The position numbers and the translations under genes were made by a program. Shown piece after piece: positions 44,301-55,573 of a stretch of 64,000 bases of DNA. The notes below the pieces were generated by a model, which was given only the letters and a program-made list of their open reading frames with translations, made no database searches and was not told where the DNA came from. Source of the stretch: Elymus sibiricus (Eukaryota; Streptophyta; Magnoliopsida; Poales; Poaceae); assembly GCA_039707655.1 (NCBI GenBank), contig CM077676.1:79965395-80029394 (forward strand), in the 5' to 3' direction. Position 1 is the first letter of the stretch. Every line of letters starts with the position of its first letter.

Positions 44301-47300
44301 GTCTAGCCCGCGAACACTCCGGCTCTGCGCTAGAGGTCGTCGACTCCTTAGGTGAACCTGGCCACATTGAAGGCCGCTGAGTACTTTTGAATGTACTCGC
44401 AAGCAAACCAAACCAACATATACACCAAGCAAAGCAATCCATGGCATTCAAGCATGCACTTGTTATCTTAACAGTATTAACTATCATGCTAAGGCAGGAT
44501 TATCTAGCAAGATTTATCATCTAGCAATATTAATTATCATGTCATAGCAAGATTATCTAGCATGATAATTACTGAAGTAAATGCAATAAAGTAAAATATA
44601 TCGAGTAAATGATCCGAACTCTGAATATGCTCACGATTCAAATCTGATCCAAGCTTTGCGGTCACCCGACCACTCATCTCATAGCCATCTCATGGCTAGT
44701 ATTCAAACCTTTGACATCATCTGATGTCCATGCATCTGCACTGCAAGTCTGACAAATCATACCTTATTCTGGTTCATTATTAACATCATATGGTTTGTTT
44801 CTCCAGACTCGACACAGACCAAATAGGGGCCTATACGAACTGTCCATGACCGAGGATGCGGCTATTCGAATAGATTTACACTCTGCAGAGGTTGTGCACT
44901 TTACCCACACCATGGAGCGCCTGGCCTCGTACTTTAGTACATGTTCCCATTCGGGTGGACCGGGGCTGCTCCAACAAAACCTTGTCTATTGCCTGGCACT
45001 CTTATGGTCCCACCGACAATCATACCCTCCCAAGGTCATGTCCTGGGTGGCCCCTGTGTCACCCCGTGACACCTTCCACCGTCGTGGCCAAACAAACTGT
45101 CCCAAATGGGGACCTGGTACCATATAACTAAACTGGGCTCACAGGATTATCGCCGCCTACCGGGCCAGGGTAGCACGCATGCATAACCCTCCCTATTTGG
45201 TGGTACCGACAAGAGGCAGGACAATAGACCAAGCTAGGGTCGTCCCATACCGGCATGTGTGGCTGCACGGATAAGTCCGGATAGGTGACACTATGACTCG
45301 ATCCAGCCGACGGAGGAGGTTGTCATTAAATCATATTCTTATAATTGCAATAACAACAGTAATGCGTGATGGAAACATAACAACCTATCTCCATGTTGTC
45401 ACCTACGAGTCACTAGTGCGATAATATAATGAGCATTGGCAGGTAATGTAAATAGCAAATTCAAACTAGCAGGAGTTTAATTATTCCTAACACAGGCATA
45501 TTCATTAATTAAACACGCAAGAATAACACAGAGCAATTCTTTAGGGCATATATCAGATGGTTGGCTTGCCTGGGGGGTGAAGGAATACTCTGGGAAGAAG
45601 TGCGATCACCTCGCGGAAGAATTCGCCGGAAAAGAGTTCTCTCTCGGAGGGGTTGATTGAAGGGCAAGGGCAAAATGGTCATTTTCATAATGTGAACACA
45701 TCATGAAAATTATACCATCGGAACGGGCTCGACGAACTGAAGACGTGGGCTTTGGAATCACCTGAATCGGAGTTACGAGCGAAGAGATATTGACGGTTGA
45801 CTGCCAGGGACCAATCTGCAAATATTTTATTTGCAAACGAGTCCTCAGCAGTTATTTCGGCGGAAAAGAAGAAATTGCACTGTGCACGAGGGCTACCTTG
45901 GGCCGAATCTGCCGTGGCTACCGCGGCTCCACTGGGCCGGCCCACCCGCGGTGCCACTTATCCAACGTGGCGAGGCGGTACCGAGCTGCTGTCGCCGACA
46001 CGCGGGACCCACCCCGCCCTTTCTCTCTCCTCCCTCCTTCTTCCTCCTCCTCCCTACCTTTCCCCGACGCCGCGCCTGGGCTCTCTGCTCCGGCGTGGTC
46101 CCGGCGCTTCGGTGAGCTTCTCCGGCCGGTGAGCAAACGGACGGGCGTGCCGGAGACTACCGCTTCCAGGGGAGGACTCAGGCAAGACTGGGGATGGCCG
46201 GAGATACGGCGACGAGGGAAGGCAGTAGGCGGTGGGTTCGGTGGATTCCGGCGACCCGGTGGTCGGTAGGAGCGGGCGAGGGGCTGGGAGAGGTCGCCGG
46301 AGAGTGGAGCTTCCAGAGGTGAGCTCGGACGGAGCCGGGGACGGCCGGAGGTGGGGATTGGAGGCAGAGGCAGTGGGCGGAGCACGCCGGCAATTCGGTT
46401 GCTCCGGCGACGGAATCGGCTGGGCGCGGGTGCAGGAGGGAGCTAGAGGGAGAGGGAAAGAGGCTGGAGGTTGCAATGGAGCTCGGGGAGGCTTGAGGCA
46501 TGGCTATATATAGCCAGTCGTGGCTTGCGGATGAGGACAGCCGTCGTGGCGAGCTTATCGCCGTCCTGGCACTCCGGCAAGGTGTCAAACGGGGAGAGGT
46601 GCTGACCTGACGAGCTCCAGGGGAAAGGGACGGCTCGGGAGGGAAGAGTCCAACGGAGAGAAGAAGACGACGGTGTCACGGGCGGAACAGGGTCTCGGCG
46701 ACGCTCGCCGTGGCGTGGGGAGGAAGAAACTGGAGGGGAGAAGGGTCTAGAGAGGGGCAGGTGGACGCCGCGGAGTCGTTAGACATGCTCGGACAAGCGG
46801 AGGCTGCTCGAGCTGTCCTGCCCGACGCGACGACCGCGTGGTGCACTGATTTGGCCTGTCACTCACGCGGTCACCACGCGGACCGCGTGCTCTGGCCTGC
46901 CTCTGTCTGTCACACCTTGTCAAACACGGTAGGCACTGGTCAAATAGGTAGGCTATGACATTGGATGGACCAGGAAGGCTCCAGAGTAATCGAGGTGATC
47001 CAGAATAGTTTCTGGTCAGAATCTTGGAGGGGGAAGTTGTGGTCAAACAGAGGTGCCAATGAGCTGGAAAAGTTGTCACGGGATAATGTGGTAGGAAGGA
47101 CTAGGTGCTTGCAAAATTTGAGGTCATTTGGACAAGTTTTGCATACACTTCCTTTGCAATGCAAATTCTGGTCCAGAAACTTGGCTTTGAAGCTGCACTC
47201 ATATGGCTTGATGAAATGAGCTGACTTTTGGTTGAGAATTATGATTTGGAGGTATGGAGGTACTGGGAAAATTTCAGCTCATTTGGATATGCCAAAGTGG

Positions 47301-48654
47301 TACTTCCTTCACAGAGTTAGAATCTGGACAGAAACTAGAAGGAATTTTTGGGAGAAATTGGCTAAATAAAATGATGTGAATTTTTGCATGGTCACATGAT
47401 ATAGGGAATGTGAGGTCCTGGATTAATTTGAGAATTTTTGAAGCAATATAAAATATAGTTGCTTCACAACCTCAAAATAAATCCAGAAACAACAATTGGA
47501 AGATGTGCTCAAAATTTGAACTAGGGAACTTGGGTTGTTGATGGAAATGGTGAATATATGGGTAGGAGAAGCTCCACAAATTATTTGGGATTTTTCCTGG
47601 CTACCAAAACGGTAGTTCCTTTGGAAAGTGCCCAAATTGCAATATTGGCTTTAAATAGGAAAAGGCAATTTCCCTTATTTAATTATTGCCAATATTTTTA
47701 TGGGAGCTCAATATGATCACAAAGAATATCTCCACAAGTTTTCATGAACTTTGGAGATGGATAGATATTTTCCTGGATTTAATTCCTTTAACTGGCAGAA
47801 AAAGGAATTAATTTTAAATGAAAAATATTGCAAATGACTTGGCAATATTTTTGCATATCCAGGGTTTAAAAAGATAGGATGGTCACTGGGAGAAGTTTGG
47901 GAGGCAACAGATTAAAGGAAATTGGAGTTCCTTTGTAACGGAAGGAATTAGGGTTTCCCTTCCGGTAGACCGGAGAGTAGGGTTTTGGTGGCAAAGTCTT
48001 GAGAAAATATCCTGGGTGACAAGATTAGACTGGAGAGAATCTCTGGTCAGATAGGAGAGGCAAGGCTAAATGACCATCTTCATATACCCAAGAGCGAGAG
48101 AAAATCCGATAACACCGAAAAAAGACAGGAGTCAAATCCCGCAAAAGAAAAAAAACAAGGAGCGAAAACTAGGGTGTCACACTTCTCGGTAATCGTTGCG
48201 AGATATACATGGACCACCAAAGTCTGAAGTATCTGTATAGTCAACCAGATTTGAACCTCCGTCAATAAAGATGGCTCGAGACAATAGCTGACTATGACAT
48301 GGATATTTCTTATACCCCTGGCAAGGCTAATGTAATGGCCGATGCTTTGAGCCGCAAGTCTTATTGCAACAACCACATGGTTCAGCAAGCACAACCCCTT
48401 CTCTATGAAGAACTTCGCAAGTTGAACCTTCATATTGTTCCACAGGGCTATCTCAATACCCTGGTTGTTGAACCGGACCTCGAGCGCAACATCAAGACAC
48501 GGCAGAAATATAATTCTCAAGTCGAAAAGATTAAGCGCTATCTTTCAAATGGTAACTCTTCGTCTTTCACTGTTGATGATGAAGGCGCCGTGTTCTTTAA
48601 CGGTCGCTTAGTGGTTCCTTCGAAAGGCAACCTAGATTTGACATCGGATGTCAT
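41358..48654 (+). pseudogene. Tekay-like gag-pol, broken and interrupted
   Basis: One frame from ATG 41358 to 44068, resuming at 48187. Order: Pro/Arg-rich start; gag ([38 protein letters not shown]); zinc knuckle [14 protein letters not shown]; aspartic protease [13 protein letters not shown] and LILGMDWL; reverse transcriptase ([29 protein letters not shown]); RNase H ([17 protein letters not shown], then after the insertion VMADALSRKS); and the start of integrase (EGAVFFNGRLVVP). In-frame stops: TAG at 41481, 41538 and 41583, TGA at 43647, and a TAA near 48268. The reverse-transcriptase core is intact, but the gene as a whole cannot make a polyprotein. Confidence 0.92.
44069..48181 (-). 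mobile_element. 4.1-kb Tekay-like solo LTR
   Basis: 4113 bp with TGTGGTGCC at the left and GTGTCACA at the right, flanked by a perfect duplication CTTCT at 44064-44068 and 48182-48186. It splits the RNase H coding region of the host element, and the frame rejoins across it. It contains no gag or pol motif. A TATA box (GGCTATATATAGCC, palindromic, near 46502-46515) next to a GC-rich block on the minus side fits an LTR read on the minus strand. It is therefore most likely a solo LTR in reverse orientation; a small non-autonomous element is the alternative. Confidence 0.82.
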
Positions 48655-50065
48655 TGATACGTCTCCGTCGTATCTACTTTTCTAAACACTTTTGCTCTTG
48701 TTTTGGCCCCTAATTTGCATGATTTGAATGGAACTAACTCGGACTGACGTTGTTTTCAGCAGAACTACCATAGTGTTGTTTTTTGTGCAGAAATAAAAGT
48801 TCTTGGAATTGGATGAAACTTTTTGGAGATTTTTTATGGAATAAATAAAAAATACTAGAACCAAGACCCACTGGAGGGGGGGCACCCAATGCCCATGAGG
48901 CACCAGGGCGCGCCAACCCCCCCCCCCCAAGGCGCACCCTGGTACCTCGTGGGGCCCACGTGGCTCCTTCTGGCCTAATTCCAACGCTATAAATTCAGAA
49001 TTCCAGAGAAAAAAATAGGATAGGAAGTTTTATTGCATTTCACGATACGGAGCCGCCGCCACCTCCTGTTCTTCATCGGAAGGCCAGATCTGGAGTCCGT
49101 TTGGGGCTCCGGAGAGGGGGATCTTCCGGCATCGTCATCATCAACCATCCTTCATCACCAATTTCATGATGCTCGCTGCCGGGAGTGAGTAATTCCTTCG
49201 TAGGCTTGCTAGACGGTGATGAGTTGGATGAGATTTATCATGTAATCGAGTTAGTTTTGTTAGGGCTTGATCCCTAGTATCCACTATGTTCTAAGATTGA
49301 TGTTGCTATGACTTTGCTATGCTTAATGCTTGTCACTAGGGCCCGATTGCCATGATTCCAGATCTGAACCCTTTATGTTTTCATGAATATATTTGTGTTC
49401 TTGATCCGATCTTGCAAGTTATACGCACCTACTATGTGTTATGATCCGCATACCCCAAGGTGACAATAATTGGGATTCTTTCCGGTGATTGCCATAGTTT
49501 GAGGAGTTCATGTATTCACTATGTGTTAATGCTTTGTTTCGGTTCTCTATTAAAAGGAGGCCTTAATATACCTTAGTTTCCTTATGGACCCCGCTGCCAT
49601 GGGAGGGTAGGACAAAAGATGTCATGCAAGTTCTTATCGCAAGCACGTATGACTATATACGGAATACATGCCTACATTACATTGATGAATTGGAGCTAGT
49701 TCTGTGTCGCCCAAGGTTATGACTGTTACATGATGAATGTTATCCAACAATATCACCGATCCAATGCCTACGAGTTTTTCACATATTGTTCTTTGCTAAG
49801 TTACTACTATCACAATTGCTACCAAACTACTGTTGCTACCGTTACTGCTACTGTTACTATTATTGCTACTGCTATCAAACTATCATACTATTGTGCTACT
49901 GATCACTCTACTGCAGATATTTAGTCTCCAGGTGTGGTTGAATTGACAACTCAACTGCTAATACTTGCAAATATTCTTTGGCTCCCCTTGTGTCGAATCA
50001 ATAAATTTGGGTTGAATACTCTACCCTCGAAAACTGTTGCGATCCCCTATACTTGTGGGTTATCA
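48655..50065 (+). repeat. 5' LTR of the Sabrina-like element
   Basis: 1411 bp from TGATACGTCTCCGTCG to GTGGGTTATCA. A GC-rich hairpin at 48891-48956 is followed by a TATA box (GCTATAAATT, near 48987-48996) and a leader. Confidence 0.92.
48891..48956. repeat. GC-rich hairpin in the Sabrina-like LTR
   Basis: GCCCATGAGGCACCAGGGCG pairs with GCACCCTGGTACCTCGTGGG across a run of C. It stands about 30 bp upstream of the TATA box. Confidence 0.8.
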
Positions 50066-50076
50066 AGACCTTTTTC

Positions 50077-50094
50077 TGGCGCCGTTGCCGGGGA
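50077..50094 (+). other. Primer-binding site of the Sabrina-like element
   Basis: TGGCGCCGTTGCCGGGGA, eleven bases after the LTR end; the same type of site as in the WHAM-like element at 1138-1155. Confidence 0.88.
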
Positions 50095-50143
50095 GCATAG
50101 CTTTATTTGCTAAGTCACTTGGGATTTATATCTGTTGATCACC

Positions 50144-52939
50144 ATGAAGAATCTGAAAGACGCTAAGACCAAGATCGTTCCCTCTAAGACGAGGGGAGGT
50201 AAGGAACTGCCATCTAGCTATGCACTTGATTCACCTTCTGTTTTGAGTAAACTTGCAAGACCACCACATGCTATTAATTCTAATATGTCACAAGTTATTG
50301 ATGATACCACTTTTGCTATGAATGATAGTCATGATGATGCTAGTACTATGCTTGATAATGTTGTGCCACTTGGTGAATTTCTTACTGAACAAATTGCTAA
50401 AGCTAAAGAAACTGAAAATGTTGAAACTTTTGAGAATTATGATTCACCTATTATGCCTAGCTCTCCTACTAGAGTTGAAACACCTGATGAACATTCCTTT
50501 GATAGGGAGACAGCTAGAGCTATTCTTGCTTGTAATGATAGACATGAAGTTATAAAGTTGCTTGCTGATATGAAAGAAAAATCTATGAGGGAGAGAATGA
50601 AATATGATCCTAAGTTTGCTACCTCTCCCATATTTGTTACTGATAAGGATTATGAATTCTCTGTCGATCCTGAGTTAATTACTTTGGTTGAATCTGATCC
50701 TTTCCATGGTTATGAAACTGAAACCGTTGTGGCACATCTTACTAAATTAAATGAAATAGCCACCCTATTTGCTCATGAGGAAAAAATTCGCTATTACTAT
50801 ATTCTTAAGTTGTTTCCTTTCTCATTAAAGGGTGATGCTAAGGAATGGTATAATACTCTTGCTCCTGGATGTGTGCGTAGTCCCCAGGATATGATTTATT
50901 ACTTCTCTGAAAAATATTTTCCTGCCCATAAGAAACAAGCTGCTTTACAGGAAATATTTAACTTTGTGCAAATTGAAGAAGAGAATCTCCCTCAAGCTTG
51001 GGGGAGACTTCTCCAATTACTTAATGCTTTGCCTGATCATCCTCTTAAGAAAAATGAAATACTTGATATCTTCTATAATGGACTAACCAATGCTTCTAGG
51101 GACTACCTAGATAGTTGTGCTGGTTGTGTTTTCAGGGACCGGACTATTGAACAAGCTGAGGAATTATTGAATAATATATTGAAGAATGATAATGATTGGA
51201 CACTTCCTGAACCACCGCCCAAACCCACTCCAAAGAAGAGGGGTATTTTATATCTCAGTCCTGAAGATATGCAAGAAGCAAAGAAATGTATGAAGGAAAA
51301 AGGTATTAAAGCTGAAGATGTTAAGAATCTACCACCTATTGAAGAAATACATGGTCTTGACACACCGTCACAGGTAGTAGAGGTAAATTCTCTTATAAAA
51401 TTTTATGAAGGTGGTATTCCTTATAACAAACCTCCAAGTCAATGCTTGTATGAATTTGACAATTATATTATTAAGCAAGATCACTTCAATGCAAATGTTA
51501 TGAAACAATTGAAACGAAATGCCTACATGATTGATCGCTTGAGTGACTTGTTATTTAGAATTGCCAATGATGTTAAACATGTGAGTAAACATGCATCTAT
51601 GGTTCAAACTCAATTAGAACAAGTTGCTAAATCTCAAAGTGAATTGCTCAATGAAATGAATAACAATATGAATGATCATGCTATTAGAGTAATGACTAGA
51701 GGAGGTAGAATGACTCAGGAGCCACTTTATCCTGAAGGTCACCCAAAAAGAATTGAACAAGACTCTCAAAGAATTAATGTTGATGCACCTAGTCCATCTA
51801 AAAAGAAAAAGAAAAAGAAAAATGATAGGACTTTGCATACGTCTAGTGAACCTGAGGTAGAAAAACCCTTAGAAGATAGTAATGATGTTTCTATTTCTGA
51901 TGCTGAAACACAATCTGGTAATGAACAACCACCTGATGATAATAATAATGATGATGCTCATGTGGACATCCAACCAGATAATGATAAAGAACCTGATAAT
52001 GATGTTGAAATAGAACCTGCTGTTGATCTTGATAACCCACCTTCTAAAAATAAACGTTATGATAAAAGAGACTCCGTTGCTAGAAAACATGGTAAAGAAA
52101 GAGAACCATGGGTTCAAAAACCCATGTCCTTTCCTCCTAAACCATCTAAGAAAAAGGATGAAGAAGAATTTGAACGCTTTGCTGAAATGCTTAGGCCAGT
52201 CTTTTTGCGTACTCGTTTGACTAATATTATAAAGATGCCTCCTTATGCTAAATACATGAAAGACATTGTCACAAATAAAAGAAAGATACCTGAAGCTGAA
52301 ATTTCTACCATGCTTGCAAATTATTCTTTTAAGGATGGAATACCTAAGAAACTAGGAGATCCAGGAATACCAACTATACCATGCTCCATTAAACGAAATT
52401 ATGTCAAAACCGCTTTGTGTGATTTAGGAGCCGATGTTAGTGTTATGCCTTTCTCTTTATATAAAAGACTTGATTTGAATAAACTCACTCCCACTGAAAT
52501 ATCATTGCAAATGGCTGACAAATCAACTGCCATACCTATCGGTCTTTGTGAGGATGTGCCCGTTGTAGTTGCGAATGTTACTATTCTAACAGACTTTGTT
52601 ATACTTGATATGCCCAAGGATGACAACATGTCGATTATCCTTGGTAGACCCTTCTTGAATACTGCAGGGGCTGTTATTGATTGCAACAAAAGCAAGGTCA
52701 CTTTTCATATCAATGGTAATGAACATACGGTGCACTTTCCGAAGAAACAATCTCAAGTGAATGGTATTCATATTATTGAAAAGACTTCGACAATTACTAT
52801 TGGAAGTTTTCAACTCCCTCTTCCTACTGTTAAAAAGAAATATAAAACTCTTATTATTGGGGAGATGCATATCCCCGTTGAGGTCCTAGTGTTTTACGAA
52901 AGTTCTTCGGTTTCATGTTACTCGGAAATGGTTTGTTAA
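50144..52939 (+). CDS. Sabrina-like gag-protease polyprotein
   Basis: 931 residues from the ATG at 50144 (MKNLKDAKTKIVPSK). The retrotransposon gag domain lies at about 185-350 (FPFSLKGDAKEWYNTLAPG; YYFSEKYFPAHKKQAALQEI; EILDIFYNGLTNASRDYLD). A Lys-rich and Asp/Asn-rich hinge follows (about 540-660). The aspartic protease is at about 740-880 (VKTALCDLGADVSVMPFSLY, with the Athila-type Asp-Leu-Gly-Ala active site; IILGRPFLNTAGAVIDCNKS). No zinc knuckle is visible. The frame is intact. A 5' LTR and primer site lie just upstream, so the element may still make gag and protease. The reading stops before any reverse transcriptase, and 39 bases later the CACTA element begins. Confidence 0.93.
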   Translation: MKNLKDAKTKIVPSKTRGGKELPSSYALDSPSVLSKLARPPHAINSNMSQVIDDTTFAMNDSHDDASTMLDNVVPLGEFLTEQIAKAKETENVETFENYDSPIMPSSPTRVETPDEHSFDRETARAILACNDRHEVIKLLADMKEKSMRERMKYDPKFATSPIFVTDKDYEFSVDPELITLVESDPFHGYETETVVAHLTKLNEIATLFAHEEKIRYYYILKLFPFSLKGDAKEWYNTLAPGCVRSPQDMIYYFSEKYFPAHKKQAALQEIFNFVQIEEENLPQAWGRLLQLLNALPDHPLKKNEILDIFYNGLTNASRDYLDSCAGCVFRDRTIEQAEELLNNILKNDNDWTLPEPPPKPTPKKRGILYLSPEDMQEAKKCMKEKGIKAEDVKNLPPIEEIHGLDTPSQVVEVNSLIKFYEGGIPYNKPPSQCLYEFDNYIIKQDHFNANVMKQLKRNAYMIDRLSDLLFRIANDVKHVSKHASMVQTQLEQVAKSQSELLNEMNNNMNDHAIRVMTRGGRMTQEPLYPEGHPKRIEQDSQRINVDAPSPSKKKKKKKNDRTLHTSSEPEVEKPLEDSNDVSISDAETQSGNEQPPDDNNNDDAHVDIQPDNDKEPDNDVEIEPAVDLDNPPSKNKRYDKRDSVARKHGKEREPWVQKPMSFPPKPSKKKDEEEFERFAEMLRPVFLRTRLTNIIKMPPYAKYMKDIVTNKRKIPEAEISTMLANYSFKDGIPKKLGDPGIPTIPCSIKRNYVKTALCDLGADVSVMPFSLYKRLDLNKLTPTEISLQMADKSTAIPIGLCEDVPVVVANVTILTDFVILDMPKDDNMSIILGRPFLNTAGAVIDCNKSKVTFHINGNEHTVHFPKKQSQVNGIHIIEKTSTITIGSFQLPLPTVKKKYKTLIIGEMHIPVEVLVFYESSSVSCYSEMVC

Positions 52940-52978
52940 TAAGACTTGATAAACCTTATTAATGGATTCTTTTTTAGG

Positions 52979-53320
52979 CACTACTGTAATCAGAGAATTT
53001 GCCATCAGTCCATTCTTTGCCGTCTGCTAGTGGACGGCAAAGATGGTGTGTGCCGTCTGTTTCCGAAAAGCAGACGGCAAAGAACGGCCTCAAGGCAAAC
53101 ATGAGTTTTGCTGTCAGTGCATTCTTTACCGTCGGCTAGCAGACAGAAAATGGGAGAATAGCAGACGGCAAAGAGCAGACTTGGCCCCAGAGGAGTGCGG
53201 CGGTGGGTAGGTCAAACGGACGTTTCATATACCGTCAGTCCAGTCTTTGCCGTCGGTTAGCAGACGGCAAAGAGCAGAGAAAGCGGACGGCAAAGAAAAA
53301 GCAGACAGCAAAGATGTTTT
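52979..53320 (+). repeat. CACTA left end and subterminal motif array
   Basis: Eight or more copies of CTTTGCCGTC or GACGGCAAAGA in both orientations, often paired as short palindromes. CACTA transposase-accessory proteins bind such repeats. Confidence 0.88.
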
Positions 53321-55573
53321 CAAAACAAAAAAGAAATAACCCTTCGCCGCGCGCCCCCCGCAGCTCTATCCAATTTCCCCCCCGTGCACGCCCCTCGCAG
53401 CCAACTGCTCTGCCCCACCGCCGCCAGTCCCTGCCTCCACCGCCGCCGATGCCTGTCCCCGCCTCCACCTCCCCCCTGCCCACGCGTGGCCCACTCCCCC
53501 TCCCCTCGCGCGACCCCCTCGCCCCTCCCCTTGCGCCGCCGCCCGATCCAAGCCACCGAGGCCCAGGCCATCTCCGCCGCCGCCGAGGCCCAGGCCCGAG
53601 CCCGATGCCCCTCCCTCCCCGCGGGCTCGACCCCTCCTTCCCCGCGAGCTCCTGGCCCGGTCCGGCCCCTCCGGCAACCCACTGCGGCGGACGGCGCCCC
53701 ACCCCCGTTCCCCCTCCCCTCATCCTGGCCGTGAGGCACCAAGGTGAGCAGCTCCTGTTTTTTTTGTATGTTGAGCCAGCAATGCTAATTAGTATTTCAA
53801 TGTCCAAACACTAGCTGAATTGTTTCTTTATGTGAAAGTACTTGTTGTAATGGGTTTCATATTGTCAAATGCTTGCTGTAATTTTTCTTTAAGCTCAAAT
53901 GCTTGCTGTAATTAGTATCTCAATGTCCAAAAACTTGCTGAAGATGTTTAAATTAGTTTGTATTATTGTTTTGGTATGTGTTATGGAATAGCTAATTTTT
54001 TGAAACTATTAGTATACATATCATATTTGTAAATTGTGTGGGTAATCTGACCACCTCAGTCAAAAAGGTTACCACAACCCTTATCCATCATTTATCCCTC
54101 AAACCAAACACTCCATGGCTATCCTCAACCATGTTTCATCCTTCAAACCAAACAAAAGATGGGTTGACCTCACCCACCCAACCAAACAGAAAAAAGGCTA
54201 TCCCTAGCCAGGTGGTTATGGATACCCACAACCACCCTAGCTTGTCCCTCAAACCAAACACATCCCAAGGTGTAGTACCAAAACTATTGCAGCTGTGTAA
54301 AATGATCAGTCAAATCTTCAGGTACAAACATAGGCATTGTGGTATATCTGGCCGTATAATTAATGACATTGCAAACAAGAACGAACTAGCCCTATACTCA
54401 GTTTAGTGATATAGTATATTATACTCACACATTGTGGAGACCTCAATTGATTGTGAGGCTGCCAATCCTAGGGAGTTTAGTGATATAGTATATTATACTC
54501 ACACATTGTGTAGATTTTGATTTGATGCATAAAGCACAAAGCATATGTAATTTCATAGTGCAGAGTTCTGCGGTGCTTATGTTGGTTGTGGCGTTGTGCC
54601 GGTGCTTTTCATGTGCAGGGGATCTTCTCTTCACCTCCACAAGCACCGTTCCCCCTCCCCTCGTCCAACAAGGTGAGGACCCCATCCCCCCTCCCCTCAC
54701 TGATTTTTTTTCAAATTTGCTATGGATGATGATTTTGCTATAGATGTACTAGATGAATAGAAATTGAATTGGACAGATTGTGCAAGTAGTAGTACTAGAT
54801 GATTGTGCAAGTAGTTGTACTAGATGATTTTGCTATGGATGTACTAGATGATTTTGTTCTGGAAACACTTTGGGCATGCAGCAAGAACATTGATGTGATT
54901 TACCAAAAAAGTCACACTAATATACTAAAATGATTTGTAGCAGAAATAAATTTGCACATAGCAGCATTGATAAGTTTATAAAAAATATGAGCAATTCTGG
55001 AAAAAAAATCATATACCTTGACCTGAAATTGGGTAGTTAATTTACAAAAATGCATTTGCTAGGCTAGGCTCCATGTTAGTTGTTGGACACATGTAAATAT
55101 ATTTGCTAGATACAACTAGCTTGTTCATATGGCATAGCAGCACACACACACACACACACACATTGTGGAGACCTCAATTGGTTAATGGAGAAGGCTAGCA
55201 TGTATGAATGCTATATAGATGTATGGGTGGATGTATGTATGGATTTTCATTAAAAAAAATAGTTTCTTTCTTGCTTATTTTCTTTATAGGTTAGATGTTG
55301 TTGAACTGCGAGATGATGTTGATGATGTTTTTATTAGATTGTTGTGCGAGTGCTTATGTTGGTTCTGCCGGTGCTTTTCATGTGCGAGTGCTTATGTTGG
55401 TTCTGCCAGTCCATTCTTTTTTTTCATTTAATTGCGTTTACTCTTTGTCATGGCAGGTGTTGAAAGATGGTGGGCGCGGGTCCAGAGCGCTCCGCAGGTA
55501 CTTCTTCGGTGGCGGCCCGCACGAGGGCTACTTCCATTCCACCCTACCTCTCCGGAGAGCGTTGATAGAGAGT
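53321..55573. other. CACTA 5' region, no exon supported
   Basis: A GC-rich block (53340-53740) with chance frames on several strands, then AT-rich DNA with an (AC)n run at 55139-55162. Splice-like sites exist near 55290 and 55477 (CATGGCAG), the latter possibly opening the first coding exon. Confidence 0.5.

Larger units (their letters stand above)
36180..48654 (+). mobile_element. Tekay/Del-like Gypsy element, 5' LTR to integrase start
   Basis: 5' LTR 36180-40033, primer site 40039, an extra ORF at 40358-41005, then a degenerate gag-pol. It is interrupted by a 4.1-kb solo LTR (44069-48181) and then by the Sabrina-like element at 48655; the rest lies past the window. The chromovirus-type gag-pol and very long LTR suggest the Tekay/Del group. 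The left target duplication would be GAACA (36175-36179). Confidence 0.85.

Noticed and set aside
44212..45131. ORFs in the solo LTR 5' part
   Set aside because: No retroelement domain and they lie wholly within LTR sequence.
45685..46588. Pro/Ser-rich ORFs on both strands
   Set aside because: GC-rich block in the 4.1-kb solo LTR; chance frames.
53203..53814. ORF of about 200 residues at the CACTA left side, and its antisense partners
   Set aside because: Pro/Arg-rich in a GC-rich block and overlapping subterminal repeats; no splice or domain support.
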